DNA from: Oscillospiraceae bacterium
GTDB lineage: Bacteria > Bacillota > Clostridia > Oscillospirales > Oscillospiraceae
DNA: 64,000 nucleotides
Assembly (NCBI GenBank): GCA_017519975.1
Contig: JAFWRM010000050.1
Span: 1 to 64,000, forward strand
Direction of reading: 5' to 3'
Each line of letters begins with the position of its first letter. Within the stretch, counting starts at the first letter, position 1. Shown one piece after another: positions 45,252 through 54,544 of the stretch. The notes beneath the pieces were generated by a model that worked only from the letters and a program-made list of their open reading frames with translations, was not told the DNA's origin and did no database searches. The position numbers and the translations under genes are program-made.

Positions 45252-46061
45252 TCACAGTTTTCCGGCCGGGGCCGTCAGGCAGGCGGCGAGCATGCCCACG
45301 ATGTGGCCGGCGTTCAGATTGTAGACGCGGTACTGATCCGCCTGGTCCAGCGCCCGGTCCAGCCGGGCCCACAGCCCGGGGGAAAGGCGCCCCTCCGCCA
45401 GGCGCGTCGGGGCCCGTTCGGCGGCGGCGGACAGAAAGCGGAAAAAGGCCTCGCGGCTCTCCTTCTTCGTGTCCATCCCGCTGAGAAAGGCGGCCGCCCG
45501 CACCGGGTCCGAGGCCAGAAGGTCCAGAAAGCGGTCGGCGTCGGCCAGCGCCTGGGCGTCGAAGGCCGGCTCGTCCGGCACGCGCAGCTGGGCGCAGCGG
45601 GAGCGTACGGTGGGGAGGAACACGGAAGGGTCCTCCACCGGAAGCAGAAAGGCGCAGTGCACGGGCGGCTCCTCCAGCGTTTTCAGCAGGGCATTCTGGG
45701 CGGCGGCGTTCATCCGCTCGCCGTCCGAAAGGATGTACACCTTGCGTCCGGCCTCGTTGGGCATCACCGCGCTGTCGGCGCAGATCTCGCGGATCAGCTC
45801 CACCGGGAACACGGATTTGTCCTCCGGCCGGCCCCGGCGGATGATGTCCGGGTGCACGCCCCGGAAGGCCTTCCGGCAGTCGGGGCACTGCCCGCAGGGC
45901 ACCTCGCCGGACCCGGAGCACACCAGGGCGGCGGCGAGCCGGTCCGTGAACGCGTCCCGCCGCGGGCCGCTCGGCCCCGTGACCAGATACGCGTGCAGCA
46001 GACGGCCGGAGTCGAACGTCACGTCGGTGAGAGTATTCAGTTCCACGTCCGTCTGACCCAT
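45252..46061 (-). CDS. holB: DNA polymerase III, delta' subunit
   Basis: A 269-residue clamp-loader AAA+ subunit. The degenerate P-loop VTGPSGPRRDAF, the zinc module with four Cys (CSGSGEVPCGQCPDC), the NALLKTLEEPP segment and the sensor/SRC motif VRSRCAQL are typical of delta'. It helps load the beta clamp during replication. ATG at 46061 has GGGAGG 5 bases ahead; the open frame goes 10 codons further into leader. Forms a unit with ricT. Confidence 0.92.
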   Translation of the reverse strand: MGQTDVELNTLTDVTFDSGRLLHAYLVTGPSGPRRDAFTDRLAAALVCSGSGEVPCGQCPDCRKAFRGVHPDIIRRGRPEDKSVFPVELIREICADSAVMPNEAGRKVYILSDGERMNAAAQNALLKTLEEPPVHCAFLLPVEDPSVFLPTVRSRCAQLRVPDEPAFDAQALADADRFLDLLASDPVRAAAFLSGMDTKKESREAFFRFLSAAAERAPTRLAEGRLSPGLWARLDRALDQADQYRVYNLNAGHIVGMLAACLTAPAGKL

Positions 46062-46106
46062 GGGCGCCTCCCGGTGCGGAAATGTCCGCATACCTATACG
46101 AATGGC

Positions 46107-46135
46107 ATTTTACCGCGGAGAGCGGGATTCGTCAA
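46107..46135 (-). promoter_or_regulatory. Promoter of holB-ricT
   Basis: TTGACG, 17 bases, TAAAAT on the minus strand, 45 bases before holB. Confidence 0.72.
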
Positions 46136-46187
46136 CAACGCGGGGGCGCGTCCTTCGGGAAAAACGGCTTTTTGGGGGCGGTTTGTG

Positions 46188-46216
46188 TTGCCTAAGGGCG
46201 GCGCGTATGATAAAAT
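46188..46216 (+). promoter_or_regulatory. Promoter of metG
   Basis: TTGCCT, 17 bases, TAAAAT, 50 bases ahead of metG. No T-box leader is visible. Confidence 0.65.
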
Positions 46217-46266
46217 ACATTGATTATTCCGGCCCTCGGAGGGGCCGTCAGAAGGAGAAGGCAAGG

Positions 46267-48195
46267 ATGGAGAGAAAAACGTTTTACATCACCACGCCCA
46301 TTTACTACCCGTCGGACAAGCTGCACATCGGGCACACCTACTGCACGGTGGCCACGGACGCCTTCGCGCGGTACAAGAGGATGCGCGGGTACGACGTGAT
46401 GTTCCTGACCGGCACGGACGAGCACGGCCAGAAGATCGAAGACAAGGCGAAGGCGAAGGGCGTGACGCCCAAGCAGTTCGTGGACGATATCGTGGCGGGC
46501 CCCCGGGGCATCCTGGACCTGTGGAAGCTGATGAACATCTCCAACGACCGCTTCATCCGCACCACGGACGATTATCACGTGGAGGCCATCCAGAAGATCT
46601 TCAAAAAGATGTATGAGAACGGGGATATCTACAAGGGCAAGTACAAGGGCATGTACTGCACCCCCTGCGAATCCTTCTGGACGGAGAGCCAGCTGGTGGA
46701 CGGCAAGTGCCCCGACTGCGGGCGCGAGGTGCACGCCGCGGAGGAGGAGGCGTATTTCTTCCGCCTTTCCAAATACGCGGGCCGCGTGCGCGAGCTGCTG
46801 ACCACCACGGATTTTCTGGAGCCGAAAAGCCGCGTGAACGAGATGGTGAACAATTTCATCGACCCGGGTCTGGAGGATCTGTGCGTTTCCCGCACCAGCT
46901 TCACCTGGGGCATTCCGGTGGATTTCGACCCGGGCCACGTGGTGTACGTGTGGGTGGACGCCCTGTTCAACTATGCCACCGCCCTGGGCTACATGAACGA
47001 CCGCCATCACGACTTTGAAAAATACTGGCCGGCGGACGTGCACGTGGTGGGCAAGGAGATCGTGCGCTTCCACTCCATCATCTGGCCCGCCATGCTGATG
47101 AGCGTGGACCTGCCCCTGCCGAAAAAGGTGTTCGGCCACGGCTGGCTGGTGCTCAACGGCGAGAAGATGAGCAAGAGCCGCGGCAACATCGTGGATCCGT
47201 ATCTGCTGGCCGAGCGCTACGGCGTGGACGCGCTGCGCTTCTTCCTGCTGCGCACCTTCCCCTTCGGCTCGGACGGCAACTTCACCAACGAGCTGCTGAT
47301 CTCCACCATCAACACGGACCTGGCCAACGACCTAGGCAATCTCGTATCCCGCACGACGGCCATGGTGCTGAAATACTTCGGCGGCACGCTGCCGGCGCGG
47401 CGGGAGAGCGCCGACCCGGACGGCGAGCTGGAGGAGATGATCCTCGCCCTTCGGGATAAATACGCCGCCGCCATGGACGCCTTCGCGCCGCAGACGGCGC
47501 TGGCGGAGGTGTTCCGCCTGATCTCCCGGGCCAACAAGTACATCGACGAGACGGCGCCCTGGGTGCTGGCGAAGGACGAGGCCAACGCGGCCCGTCTGGC
47601 CGGCGTGATGGCCCACCTGCTGGAGGCCATCCGCGTGTCGGCCATCCTGCTCACGCCCTTCATGCCCGACTCCTGCGCGAAGATCTTCGCCCAGATCGGC
47701 GCCGAAGGCGACGCCGTGACCTGGGAGGCGGCCGGACGCTTCGGTGCGCTGCCGGAGGGCGCGGCGGTCACGAAGGGGGAGACGCTGTTCCCCCGCATCG
47801 ACATGGCCAAAGAGCTGGAGGAGCTGGCGAAGCTGGAACAGGCGGCGGCCCCCGCGGCTCCGGCCCCGGCTCCCGTCACCATCGACGAGTTCGCGAAGGT
47901 GAAGATGACGGTCTGCAAGGTGCTGGCCTGTGAGAACGTGAAGAAAAGCGAAAAGCTGCTGAAGTTCACGCTGGACGACGGCAGCGGCACGCCCCGGCAG
48001 ATCCTGTCGGGCATCGCGAAATACTACCGGGCGGAGGATCTGGTGGGGAAGACCCTGGTGGCCGTGACCAACCTGCCGCCCCGGAAGATGATGGGGCAGG
48101 AGAGCAACGGCATGATCCTGTCCGCCGAGAAGGACGGAAAGCTCACTCTGCTGATGCTGGACGACGCGATCCCCGCCGGGGCTGAGCTCTGCTGA
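46267..48195 (+). CDS. metG: Methionyl-tRNA synthetase
   Basis: A 642-residue class I synthetase. The HIGH motif is KLHIGHTY near residue 20, a one-knuckle zinc site is CTPCESFW/CPDCG near 127-147, and KMSKS is GEKMSKSRGN near 300. The C-terminal 110 residues (from about 535) are an EMAP-II-like tRNA-binding domain (FAKVKMTVCKVL, GIAKYY, NLPPRKMMGQESNGM), which lets it dimerise. ATG at 46267 follows GAAGGAGAAGG. Confidence 0.96.
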   Translation: MERKTFYITTPIYYPSDKLHIGHTYCTVATDAFARYKRMRGYDVMFLTGTDEHGQKIEDKAKAKGVTPKQFVDDIVAGPRGILDLWKLMNISNDRFIRTTDDYHVEAIQKIFKKMYENGDIYKGKYKGMYCTPCESFWTESQLVDGKCPDCGREVHAAEEEAYFFRLSKYAGRVRELLTTTDFLEPKSRVNEMVNNFIDPGLEDLCVSRTSFTWGIPVDFDPGHVVYVWVDALFNYATALGYMNDRHHDFEKYWPADVHVVGKEIVRFHSIIWPAMLMSVDLPLPKKVFGHGWLVLNGEKMSKSRGNIVDPYLLAERYGVDALRFFLLRTFPFGSDGNFTNELLISTINTDLANDLGNLVSRTTAMVLKYFGGTLPARRESADPDGELEEMILALRDKYAAAMDAFAPQTALAEVFRLISRANKYIDETAPWVLAKDEANAARLAGVMAHLLEAIRVSAILLTPFMPDSCAKIFAQIGAEGDAVTWEAAGRFGALPEGAAVTKGETLFPRIDMAKELEELAKLEQAAAPAAPAPAPVTIDEFAKVKMTVCKVLACENVKKSEKLLKFTLDDGSGTPRQILSGIAKYYRAEDLVGKTLVAVTNLPPRKMMGQESNGMILSAEKDGKLTLLMLDDAIPAGAELC

Positions 48196-48231
48196 GCCGG
48201 CCGGCGTGACATAACGAAAAGGAGGCGCCAC

Positions 48232-49251
48232 ATGAGAACAGTGAGACTGGGCCGCACGGAGCTGACGGTCAGCAAGAACGGCTTCGGCGCGCTGCCCATC
48301 CAGCGCATCGGAACGTCGGAGGCGGTGTACCTTCTGCAGAAGGCCTTCTACAACGGCTTTACGTATTTCGACACCGCCCGCTGGTACACCGACAGCGAGG
48401 AGAAGCTGGGCGAGGCCTTCGCCCGCATCCGGGACCGCCTCGTGATCAGCACGAAGACGGGCGCCCAGAACGCCGAGGGCTTCTGGAAGGATCTGGAGAC
48501 CAGCCTGCGGAACCTGAAGACGGATCACGTGGACATCTACCAGTTCCACAATCCGGCCTTCTGCCCCGTGCCCGGGGGAGAGGACGGCCTGTACGACGCC
48601 GCCCTGGAGGCCAGACGCCAGGGCAAGATCCTTCACATCGGCATCACCAACCACCGTCTGGCCGTGGCCCGGCAGGCCATCGACTCCGGCCTGTACGAAA
48701 CGCTGCAGTTCCCCTTCAGCTATCTGGCCGGCCCGCAGGAACTGGAACTGGTGGAGTCCTGCCGGAAGGCGGACATGGGCTTCATCGCCATGAAGGGCCT
48801 GTCCGGCGGCCTGATCACGGATTCCGCCGCCGCTTACGCCTTCATGACTCAGTTCGATAACGTGGCGCCCATCTGGGGCGTGCAGCGGGAAAGCGAGCTG
48901 GACGAGTTCATCGCCCACGGGAAAAACGAGCCGGAACTGACGGAGGAGAGAAGGGCGAAGATCGAGCGGGATAAGCGGGAGCTGGCCGGGGATTTCTGCC
49001 GCGGCTGCGGCTACTGCCTGCCCTGCCCCCAGGGCATCCGCATCAACGACTGCGCCCGCATGGGCCTGATGCTGCGCCGCGCGCCCTCCGCCGGCTGGCT
49101 GACGGAGGAGTGGAAGGCGGAGATGAAGAAGATCGAGACCTGCCTGCACTGCGGCCAGTGCGCCTCCCGCTGCCCCTACGGGCTGGATACGCCGGCGCTG
49201 CTGGAAAAGAACCTGGCGGACTACCGGGCCAATTTCTGCCCGGACCTGTGA
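48232..49251 (+). CDS. Aldo/keto reductase with C-terminal 4Fe-4S domain
   Basis: A 339-residue protein. Residues 1-245 form an AKR barrel with the catalytic tetrad visible in FDTARWYTDSE (Asp, Tyr), STKTG (Lys) and YQFHNP (His). The C-terminus holds two ferredoxin-like Cys motifs, CRGCGYCLPCP and CLHCGQCASRCPYG, as in the anaerobic AKR-ferredoxin subfamily. It begins 36 bases after metG with AAAAGGAGG. The substrate is unknown; it probably forms an operon with the next two genes. Confidence 0.9.
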   Translation: MRTVRLGRTELTVSKNGFGALPIQRIGTSEAVYLLQKAFYNGFTYFDTARWYTDSEEKLGEAFARIRDRLVISTKTGAQNAEGFWKDLETSLRNLKTDHVDIYQFHNPAFCPVPGGEDGLYDAALEARRQGKILHIGITNHRLAVARQAIDSGLYETLQFPFSYLAGPQELELVESCRKADMGFIAMKGLSGGLITDSAAAYAFMTQFDNVAPIWGVQRESELDEFIAHGKNEPELTEERRAKIERDKRELAGDFCRGCGYCLPCPQGIRINDCARMGLMLRRAPSAGWLTEEWKAEMKKIETCLHCGQCASRCPYGLDTPALLEKNLADYRANFCPDL

Positions 49252-49268
49252 GCGGGGAGGGAACGACT

Positions 49269-49790
49269 GTGGGAAAATGGGACGACTGCATCATCCTTTC
49301 GGAAAGCATGGAATACCCGGCGGCCCGGCCCCTGCCGTGGCTGGCACGGCTGGACGACCGGCCGGGGTTCACCTGCAGCTACTCCATCCACTGGAACATG
49401 CCCTTCGACGAAACGGCAAAGCCGAAGCTGCCCGAGGGCGTGCGCGAGGTCGGGCATCCGCCCCACATGCATAAGGAGAACGAGATCCTCTTCCTGCTGG
49501 GCGGGGACCCGTCGGATCCCTATGACCTGGGCGCGGAGGTGGAGATGTGCTTCGGCCCGGAGATGGAAAAGCACGTGATCGACCGCAGCTGCTGCATCCG
49601 CATCCCCGGCGGCACGCCCCACGGCTTTTACCACGTGAACCGCTGCACCCGCCCCTGGCTGTTCGTGGAGGTGCAGGAGGCCAGCCCCAAGACGGAAAAG
49701 TTCCTGTGGGAGTATCTCACGCAGGAGGAGATCGATTCCATACCGGAGAACGTACGCCCCTTCTGGCAGGACGTCGGCTTTGACGACTGA
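49269..49790 (+). CDS. Cupin-like protein of unknown function
   Basis: A 173-residue protein. The PPHMHKENEILFLLGGDP segment (about 62-79) and the IPGGTPHGFYHV segment (about 112-123) match the two metal-binding cupin motifs (H-x-H...E and a later His). The start is GTG at 49269, 7 bases after GGGGAGGG; no in-frame ATG fits. It lies between the ferredoxin-tailed AKR and a flavin reductase-like gene. I do not recognise a specific function. Confidence 0.72.
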   Translation: MGKWDDCIILSESMEYPAARPLPWLARLDDRPGFTCSYSIHWNMPFDETAKPKLPEGVREVGHPPHMHKENEILFLLGGDPSDPYDLGAEVEMCFGPEMEKHVIDRSCCIRIPGGTPHGFYHVNRCTRPWLFVEVQEASPKTEKFLWEYLTQEEIDSIPENVRPFWQDVGFDD

Positions 49791-49834
49791 CCGGCGGGCG
49801 GAAGAATAACGCGGAAAAGCGAAAGGAGAACGCC

Positions 49835-50512
49835 ATGTTTTACGAGACCGAGAAAAACGACCACGGCCTGGCCAGGCCCCCCTTCAAATCCATCGCCGTG
49901 CCCCGGCCCATCGGATGGATCTCCACCCTGGATGAGAACGGGAACGCCAATCTGGCGCCCTACAGCCAGTTCACCAATCTGACCTTCGACCCGCCGTACA
50001 TCCTGCTGTCCGTCAACCAGGGCATCGACGCCCTGCGGAAGGATACCACCAACAACATCGAGCGCACCGGCGAGTTCGTGCACAACATGGTCACCTACGA
50101 CCTGATGCAGCAGATGAACACCACCGCCGCCGCCTTCCCGCCCGACGTGGACGAGTTCGAGGCCGCCGGCCTGACCAAGGCTCCCTCCGTGCTGGTAAAG
50201 CCCTGGCGGGTGGCGGAGTCCCCCGTCCAGCTGGAGTGCAAGTACGTGCAGACCATCCGGCTGCCCGGCACCAGCTGCGTCGGCTCCGCGGACATCATCA
50301 TCGGCAAGGTGGTGGGCGTGCACATCAAGGATGAGTTCATCCTGCCCGACGGCAAGCTGGACATTCTGAAGATCCGGCCCCTGGCCCGGATGGGGTACAG
50401 CGACTACACCTGCGTGGACCGCATCTTCACCATCGAGCCGTCCAAAGCCGCGGGGGATAACGAGGAGCGCACCCTGGGCCTGGAAGGTGCGACCGGAGCC
50501 TTCAATAAATAA
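49835..50512 (+). CDS. Flavin reductase-like (flavoredoxin) protein
   Basis: A 225-residue FMN-binding split-barrel protein. The N-terminal PRPIGWISTLDENGNANLAP matches the flavin-reductase-like family (flavoredoxin type), and the C-terminal LARMGYSDYTCVDRIF is typical of the anaerobe subgroup. It probably shuttles electrons via bound FMN. AAAGGAG precedes the ATG. Together with the AKR and cupin genes it may make a small redox operon ending at the terminator below. Confidence 0.85.
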   Translation: MFYETEKNDHGLARPPFKSIAVPRPIGWISTLDENGNANLAPYSQFTNLTFDPPYILLSVNQGIDALRKDTTNNIERTGEFVHNMVTYDLMQQMNTTAAAFPPDVDEFEAAGLTKAPSVLVKPWRVAESPVQLECKYVQTIRLPGTSCVGSADIIIGKVVGVHIKDEFILPDGKLDILKIRPLARMGYSDYTCVDRIFTIEPSKAAGDNEERTLGLEGATGAFNK

Positions 50513-50535
50513 GAACAGGGAAAAGCGTCGGCTTC

Positions 50536-50573
50536 ACGGCCGGAGGGCGGGTAACGCCTTCCGGCCGTTTTCC
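50536..50573 (+). terminator. Terminator after the flavin reductase-like gene
   Basis: ACGGCCGGA / TCCGGCCGT stem with an inner GGC/GCC pair and a TTTTCC tail. Behind it the 50580-50740 gap carries one more hairpin and no gene. Confidence 0.78.
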
Positions 50574-50648
50574 ATTTTCCGGGGAGGCGGCGCACGAACT
50601 GCGTTATGTCAATCAAGGCCGGCGCGCCGCGCGGCTCCGGCGGGAAGG

Positions 50649-50671
50649 CGGCCGTCACAAGATGACGGCCG
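50649..50671. other. Hairpin in the 50513-50841 gap
   Basis: A perfect 9-bp inverted repeat CGGCCGTCA / TGACGGCCG with a 5-base loop, no T-run; possibly a second, weaker terminator. Confidence 0.4.
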
Positions 50672-50741
50672 TCCTCGTCCCCCGGGATACAAGCACTATG
50701 AAAATGGAGAAGAATTGTAACCAAATCGCCTCAAATGCCGG

Positions 50742-50770
50742 TTGAAGTGGGGCGGGCCGTATGATACAAT
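50742..50770 (+). promoter_or_regulatory. Promoter of the L,D-transpeptidase gene
   Basis: TTGAAG, 17 bases, TACAAT, 70 bases before the start codon. Confidence 0.65.
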
Positions 50771-50841
50771 GCGGTATACTTATGTAAATTGCGCCCGCCG
50801 GGCGGGCGAAGCATGGATACGCGAAGGCAGGAGAATGCGTC

Positions 50842-53034
50842 ATGTGGGAGAAACTGAAGGAATTTCTGACGAAAAAACCGGTGCTCATCACCGCGGGGGT
50901 GGTGGCGGCGCTGGCCCTGGCCGGCGGCGTGACGGCCCTGGTGCTGAGTGAGTCGGCGGCCCCCGCGTCCGACCCCGGTCAGGAGCAGGCGGGGCCGCAG
51001 GACCCGGCGCCGGCGCCCGAGCCGGAGCCGGAACCGGAAAAGGTCACCGCCGCGAGTCTGATCCGCCGGATGACGGACCTGCTGGAAAGCGCGGAGACCG
51101 TCGCCGGCGAGACGCAGTATGAGATCGTCCCCGCGCCGGAGGATGTCCCGGAGGAGGGGCAGCCCGCGGAAGAACCGGCGCAGGAGCCCGCCCCCGCCGA
51201 GGGCGAACCGGCGCCGGAGGAGAAGACGGCCGCCTACAGCGTGAAGGTGGCCTATGAGGTCTCCCGCTCCGGCGGCGTGGTCCACACCGCCGGCACCATG
51301 ACGAAGGACGGCGCCGGGGACGGCATCGAGGATTACGCGCTGACGGAAAACGGCGCCCTGACCCTGATCAGCTCCCGCGCCGGGCACTGGACCATTCATG
51401 AGAACGCCCCAGCCGGCCCCGCCGTGGGCAGCGTGGACGACATTCTGGATCTGCTGCGGCTCCCGGGCTGGGTCCTGGCGTCGGATCAGCCGGACGAAAA
51501 CGGCCTGTACACCCTGACGGGCACCCTCACCGGCGCCCCGCTGAACCGCTTCCGGCAGAAGTCCGGCATGGAGGATGAGTTCCCGAAGGAGCTGATGGAG
51601 GGCGCGACTCAGGCGGAGGCCGTGCTGCGGCTGAAGGCCGACGGCACCCCCGCGGAGATGACGGTGAACGCCCCGGCGGCGGAGGGCAGCAACGGCTTTG
51701 CCTGGAAGATGACGGTGGTGGCGCTGAACGACGGACGCACCGTCGCCGTCCCGCTGGAGGAGATCCGCGCGGTGGTGGAGATGGAAGCCGCCAAGGCCGC
51801 GGAGGAGGAGCAGAAGGAGCGGGAAAAGGAGAAGGACGACGAGAAGCCCGTCGACCCGAACGCCCCGGCCACGGCCCACTCCAACGTGTGGGTGGACGTG
51901 GACCTGACCAACCAGCGCGTCACCCTGTACGCCGACGGCAAGGTGGTCATGAGCACCGCCTGCGTGACGGGCAACATCAGCCGCGGCATGGCGACCCCGA
52001 CGGGCACCTACCGCATCTCCTACAAAACCACCAACGCCTATCTGCTGAACGACGCCTTCGTGAACTACTGGATGCCCTTCAACGGCGGCATCGGGTTCCA
52101 CGACGCCTCCTGGCGGTACGGCGTGTTCACCCCGGATCAGGCCTACTACAACGGTTCCCACGGCTGTGTGAACCTGCCCTACGGCGCGGCGCAGACGCTG
52201 TATTCCTACATTCACGCCGGCGACGTGGTCTACGTGCACGGCTGGCCCCAGAACCCGGCCAACATGCACAAGCACACCACCGGCGACTGGGAAGTGGTGA
52301 AGCAGGCCACCTGCACCGAAGAGGGCAAGAAGGTGCGCCGGTGCACGTCCTGCGGGGAGGAGATCGAGGCCGCCGTGATCCCGAAGACGGAGCACACCGA
52401 GGGCGAGTGGAGAACCGTCCGGGAGGCCACCGAGGATGCGGAGGGCCAGCGCGAGCTGCACTGCGCCGTGTGCGACGCGGTGATGAAGACGGAGCCCATC
52501 CCGAAGCTGGAGCACGTGCACGTGGCCAGCGGCCAGTGGGAGATCGTCAAGGCCCCCACCTGCACCGAGGACGGCGAGCGCGTGCAGCGCTGCGTGAAGG
52601 ATAAGACCATCGTGATCAGCGAGGTGCTGCCCGCCACGGGCCACCAGGGCGGCTGGGAGGAGACCCCCGCCACCTGCACGGCCGACGGCGTGAAGACGCG
52701 GGTGTGCACCGTGTGCGGCGTGACGGAAACGGTGGTGATCCCCGCCGCGGGCCACACCGCCGGAGCCCCGGTGACGGAGCATGAGGTCGGCGCTACCTGC
52801 GAGAGCGCCGGCAGCCACGAATCCGTGACCTACTGCACCGTGTGCGGCGCGGAGGTCAGCCGGGTGACGGTGACGGATCCCGCCTTGGGCCACAGCTGGA
52901 GCGAGGTGGACGGCGACGGATACCGCACCTGCCTGCGCTGCGGCCTGCGGGAGCTGGTGGCGCTGCCGCCCGATCCGCCGGCGCCGGTAGACCCGGAGGA
53001 TCCGGAGGACGCCGACGGCGACGAGGAGAAATGA
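50842..53034 (+). CDS. Membrane-anchored L,D-transpeptidase with Cys-rich C-terminal repeats
   Basis: A 730-residue cell-envelope protein. One N-terminal membrane helix (14-36) is followed by a Pro/Glu linker (about 40-130), a beta-rich domain (130-310) and a charged coiled-coil-like stretch (315-338). The YkuD L,D-transpeptidase domain (about 348-470) has His420 and the catalytic Cys442 in GSHGCVNLP, so it should make 3-3 peptidoglycan cross-links or attach proteins. The C-terminal 250 residues hold about five repeats of the form ATCTEEG...C-x-x-CG...IPxxxH, several with a zinc-ribbon-like CxxC; one copy lacks the pair. The tail is Pro/Asp/Glu-rich. A monocistronic unit. Confidence 0.87.
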   Translation: MWEKLKEFLTKKPVLITAGVVAALALAGGVTALVLSESAAPASDPGQEQAGPQDPAPAPEPEPEPEKVTAASLIRRMTDLLESAETVAGETQYEIVPAPEDVPEEGQPAEEPAQEPAPAEGEPAPEEKTAAYSVKVAYEVSRSGGVVHTAGTMTKDGAGDGIEDYALTENGALTLISSRAGHWTIHENAPAGPAVGSVDDILDLLRLPGWVLASDQPDENGLYTLTGTLTGAPLNRFRQKSGMEDEFPKELMEGATQAEAVLRLKADGTPAEMTVNAPAAEGSNGFAWKMTVVALNDGRTVAVPLEEIRAVVEMEAAKAAEEEQKEREKEKDDEKPVDPNAPATAHSNVWVDVDLTNQRVTLYADGKVVMSTACVTGNISRGMATPTGTYRISYKTTNAYLLNDAFVNYWMPFNGGIGFHDASWRYGVFTPDQAYYNGSHGCVNLPYGAAQTLYSYIHAGDVVYVHGWPQNPANMHKHTTGDWEVVKQATCTEEGKKVRRCTSCGEEIEAAVIPKTEHTEGEWRTVREATEDAEGQRELHCAVCDAVMKTEPIPKLEHVHVASGQWEIVKAPTCTEDGERVQRCVKDKTIVISEVLPATGHQGGWEETPATCTADGVKTRVCTVCGVTETVVIPAAGHTAGAPVTEHEVGATCESAGSHESVTYCTVCGAEVSRVTVTDPALGHSWSEVDGDGYRTCLRCGLRELVALPPDPPAPVDPEDPEDADGDEEK

Positions 53035-53041
53035 AAACGAA

Positions 53042-53089
53042 GGGAAAGACCCCGGAGCGATCCGGCGGCCTTTCCCTTTCCGCTTTTTC
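53042..53089 (+). terminator. Terminator after the L,D-transpeptidase gene
   Basis: GGGAAAG / CTTTCCC stem enclosing CCGGA-GCGA-TCCGG, followed by TTTCCGC and five T. Confidence 0.75.
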
Positions 53090-53104
53090 ATCCGGGAAAG
53101 CCGC

Positions 53105-53134
53105 TTGCTTCCCCGGCGGCATCTGTGGTACAGT
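53105..53134 (+). promoter_or_regulatory. Possible promoter of the nucleotidyltransferase gene
   Basis: TTGCTT, 18 bases, TACAGT, 46 bases before the chosen start. Confidence 0.5.
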
Positions 53135-53179
53135 ACGGTACCGGAACTACGGAAGAAGGCAGGGGACGGATGCGGAGTG

Positions 53180-54436
53180 ATGACGGCAAGGGATGAGATC
53201 TTTCTGCGGCTGCTGCGGGCGGCCGTGGCGCCGGGCGCGTCGGAGGCGCCCGAGGCGCTGACGGCGGAGGGCTGGACGGAGGTATTCGCCATGGCGGAGA
53301 GGCACCATGTGCTTCCCCTGGTGCTGGACGCGGCCCACCGCCTGGAGGCGGAGGTGCCGGAGCCGGTGTTCCGCCCGTATCAGCGGCGCGCCATGCGCCT
53401 GGTCAGCCTTCAGGCGGCGAAAACGGCCGCCTTTCTTGAGCTGTACCGCGGCCTGACCCGGGACGGCCGGACCCCTCTGGTGATGAAGGGGCTGATCTGC
53501 CGGCAGCTCTACCCCCAGCCGGATTTCCGCTTTTCCGCGGATGAGGATCTGCTCATCCCGCCGGATCAGGGCGAAGCGTATCACGCGGCCCTCACCGCCC
53601 GCGGCATGAAGGTCGTCACCCCGGAGCGGGACCCCGCGACGGCGCAGGAGGTGGGCTACGCCTCCCCGGACGGGCTTCTGTATCTGGAGGTGCACCGGTA
53701 TCCCTTCCCGCCGGATTCCGGCGCCTACGGCAGCTTTGACGATTACTTCGCCGGCGCCTGCGGCCGGGCCGTGACGGCCCGCGTTTCCGGCGTGGACCTG
53801 AAAACGCTGGAGCCGACGGACCATCTGTTCTATCTGGTCTGTCACGCGCTGAAGCACTTCCTGCACGGCGGCTTCGGCGTCCGCCAGGCCTGCGATATCT
53901 GCCTGTTTGCCCGGGCGTGGCGGGACGGCGTCGACTGGCGTCGCCTGGAAGCGCAGCTGACGCAGATCCGCGCCCTGCCCTTCACCGCGGCGGTGTTCGC
54001 CGTCGGCCGCCGCCTCGGCCTGGAGCCGCCGGTAGGCGCGGCCTTCCTGAAGAAGCGTGCCGTCGATCCGGAGCCCCTGCTGGAAGACATGCTCGACGCG
54101 GGGGTGTACGGCGCTTCCACCCTCAGCCGCCGCCACAGCGGGGGCGTGACCCTCGGTGCGGTGGAGGGGGCCCGGAGGGGTGCTTCACCCCGGCGCGGTT
54201 CGGTGACCCGGGCGCTGTTCCCCCCGGCCTCGTCCCTGGCGGAACGGTACCCCTTTCTGAAGACCCGGCCCGCCCTTGTCCCCACGGCGTGGCTCCACCG
54301 GCTGGTGACCTACGCCCGCACCCGGGGCGGGGAGGGCGATTCGGCGGCGGAGGCCCTGCGCCTCGGCCGGCAGCGAACCCGGCTGCTGCGGCGCTACGGG
54401 CTGCTGCCCGGCGCGCCCGACGGCACGGAAAAATGA
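53180..54436 (+). CDS. Uncharacterised nucleotidyltransferase family protein (NTP_transf_5-like)
   Basis: A 418-residue protein of the putative nucleotidyltransferase family found beside RiPP and surface-polysaccharide genes. The core motif is MKGLICRQLYPQPDFRFSAD followed by EDLLIP, in which D-E-D fits the metal-binding Asp pair. A YLEVHRYPF segment and the HLFYLVCHALKHF helix follow. In paeninodin-type lasso-peptide clusters a relative works with an HPr-kinase-like enzyme. Here such a kinase is encoded 4.6 kb downstream. It is separated from the next operon by a terminator. The start may be GTG at 53177 in place of ATG at 53180. Confidence 0.75.
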   Translation: MTARDEIFLRLLRAAVAPGASEAPEALTAEGWTEVFAMAERHHVLPLVLDAAHRLEAEVPEPVFRPYQRRAMRLVSLQAAKTAAFLELYRGLTRDGRTPLVMKGLICRQLYPQPDFRFSADEDLLIPPDQGEAYHAALTARGMKVVTPERDPATAQEVGYASPDGLLYLEVHRYPFPPDSGAYGSFDDYFAGACGRAVTARVSGVDLKTLEPTDHLFYLVCHALKHFLHGGFGVRQACDICLFARAWRDGVDWRRLEAQLTQIRALPFTAAVFAVGRRLGLEPPVGAAFLKKRAVDPEPLLEDMLDAGVYGASTLSRRHSGGVTLGAVEGARRGASPRRGSVTRALFPPASSLAERYPFLKTRPALVPTAWLHRLVTYARTRGGEGDSAAEALRLGRQRTRLLRRYGLLPGAPDGTEK

Positions 54437-54456
54437 ATCGGACACAGCGGCAAAGA

Positions 54457-54485
54457 GCCGCCGGCACATCGCCGGCGGCCCTTTT
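54457..54485 (+). terminator. Terminator after the nucleotidyltransferase gene
   Basis: A 9-bp stem GCCGCCGGC / GCCGGCGGC with a 5-base loop and CCTTTTG tail. Confidence 0.78.
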
Positions 54486-54544
54486 GTGCGCAAAGCCTCG
54501 GAGGCGCCACCCGAAGGGGCAAAAAAATAATCTATTATTACCTA

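Noticed and set aside
46217-46266. T-box leader for metG
   Set aside because: The leader is only about 50 bases, too short for the stem I-antiterminator structure, and the conserved T-box sequence is absent.
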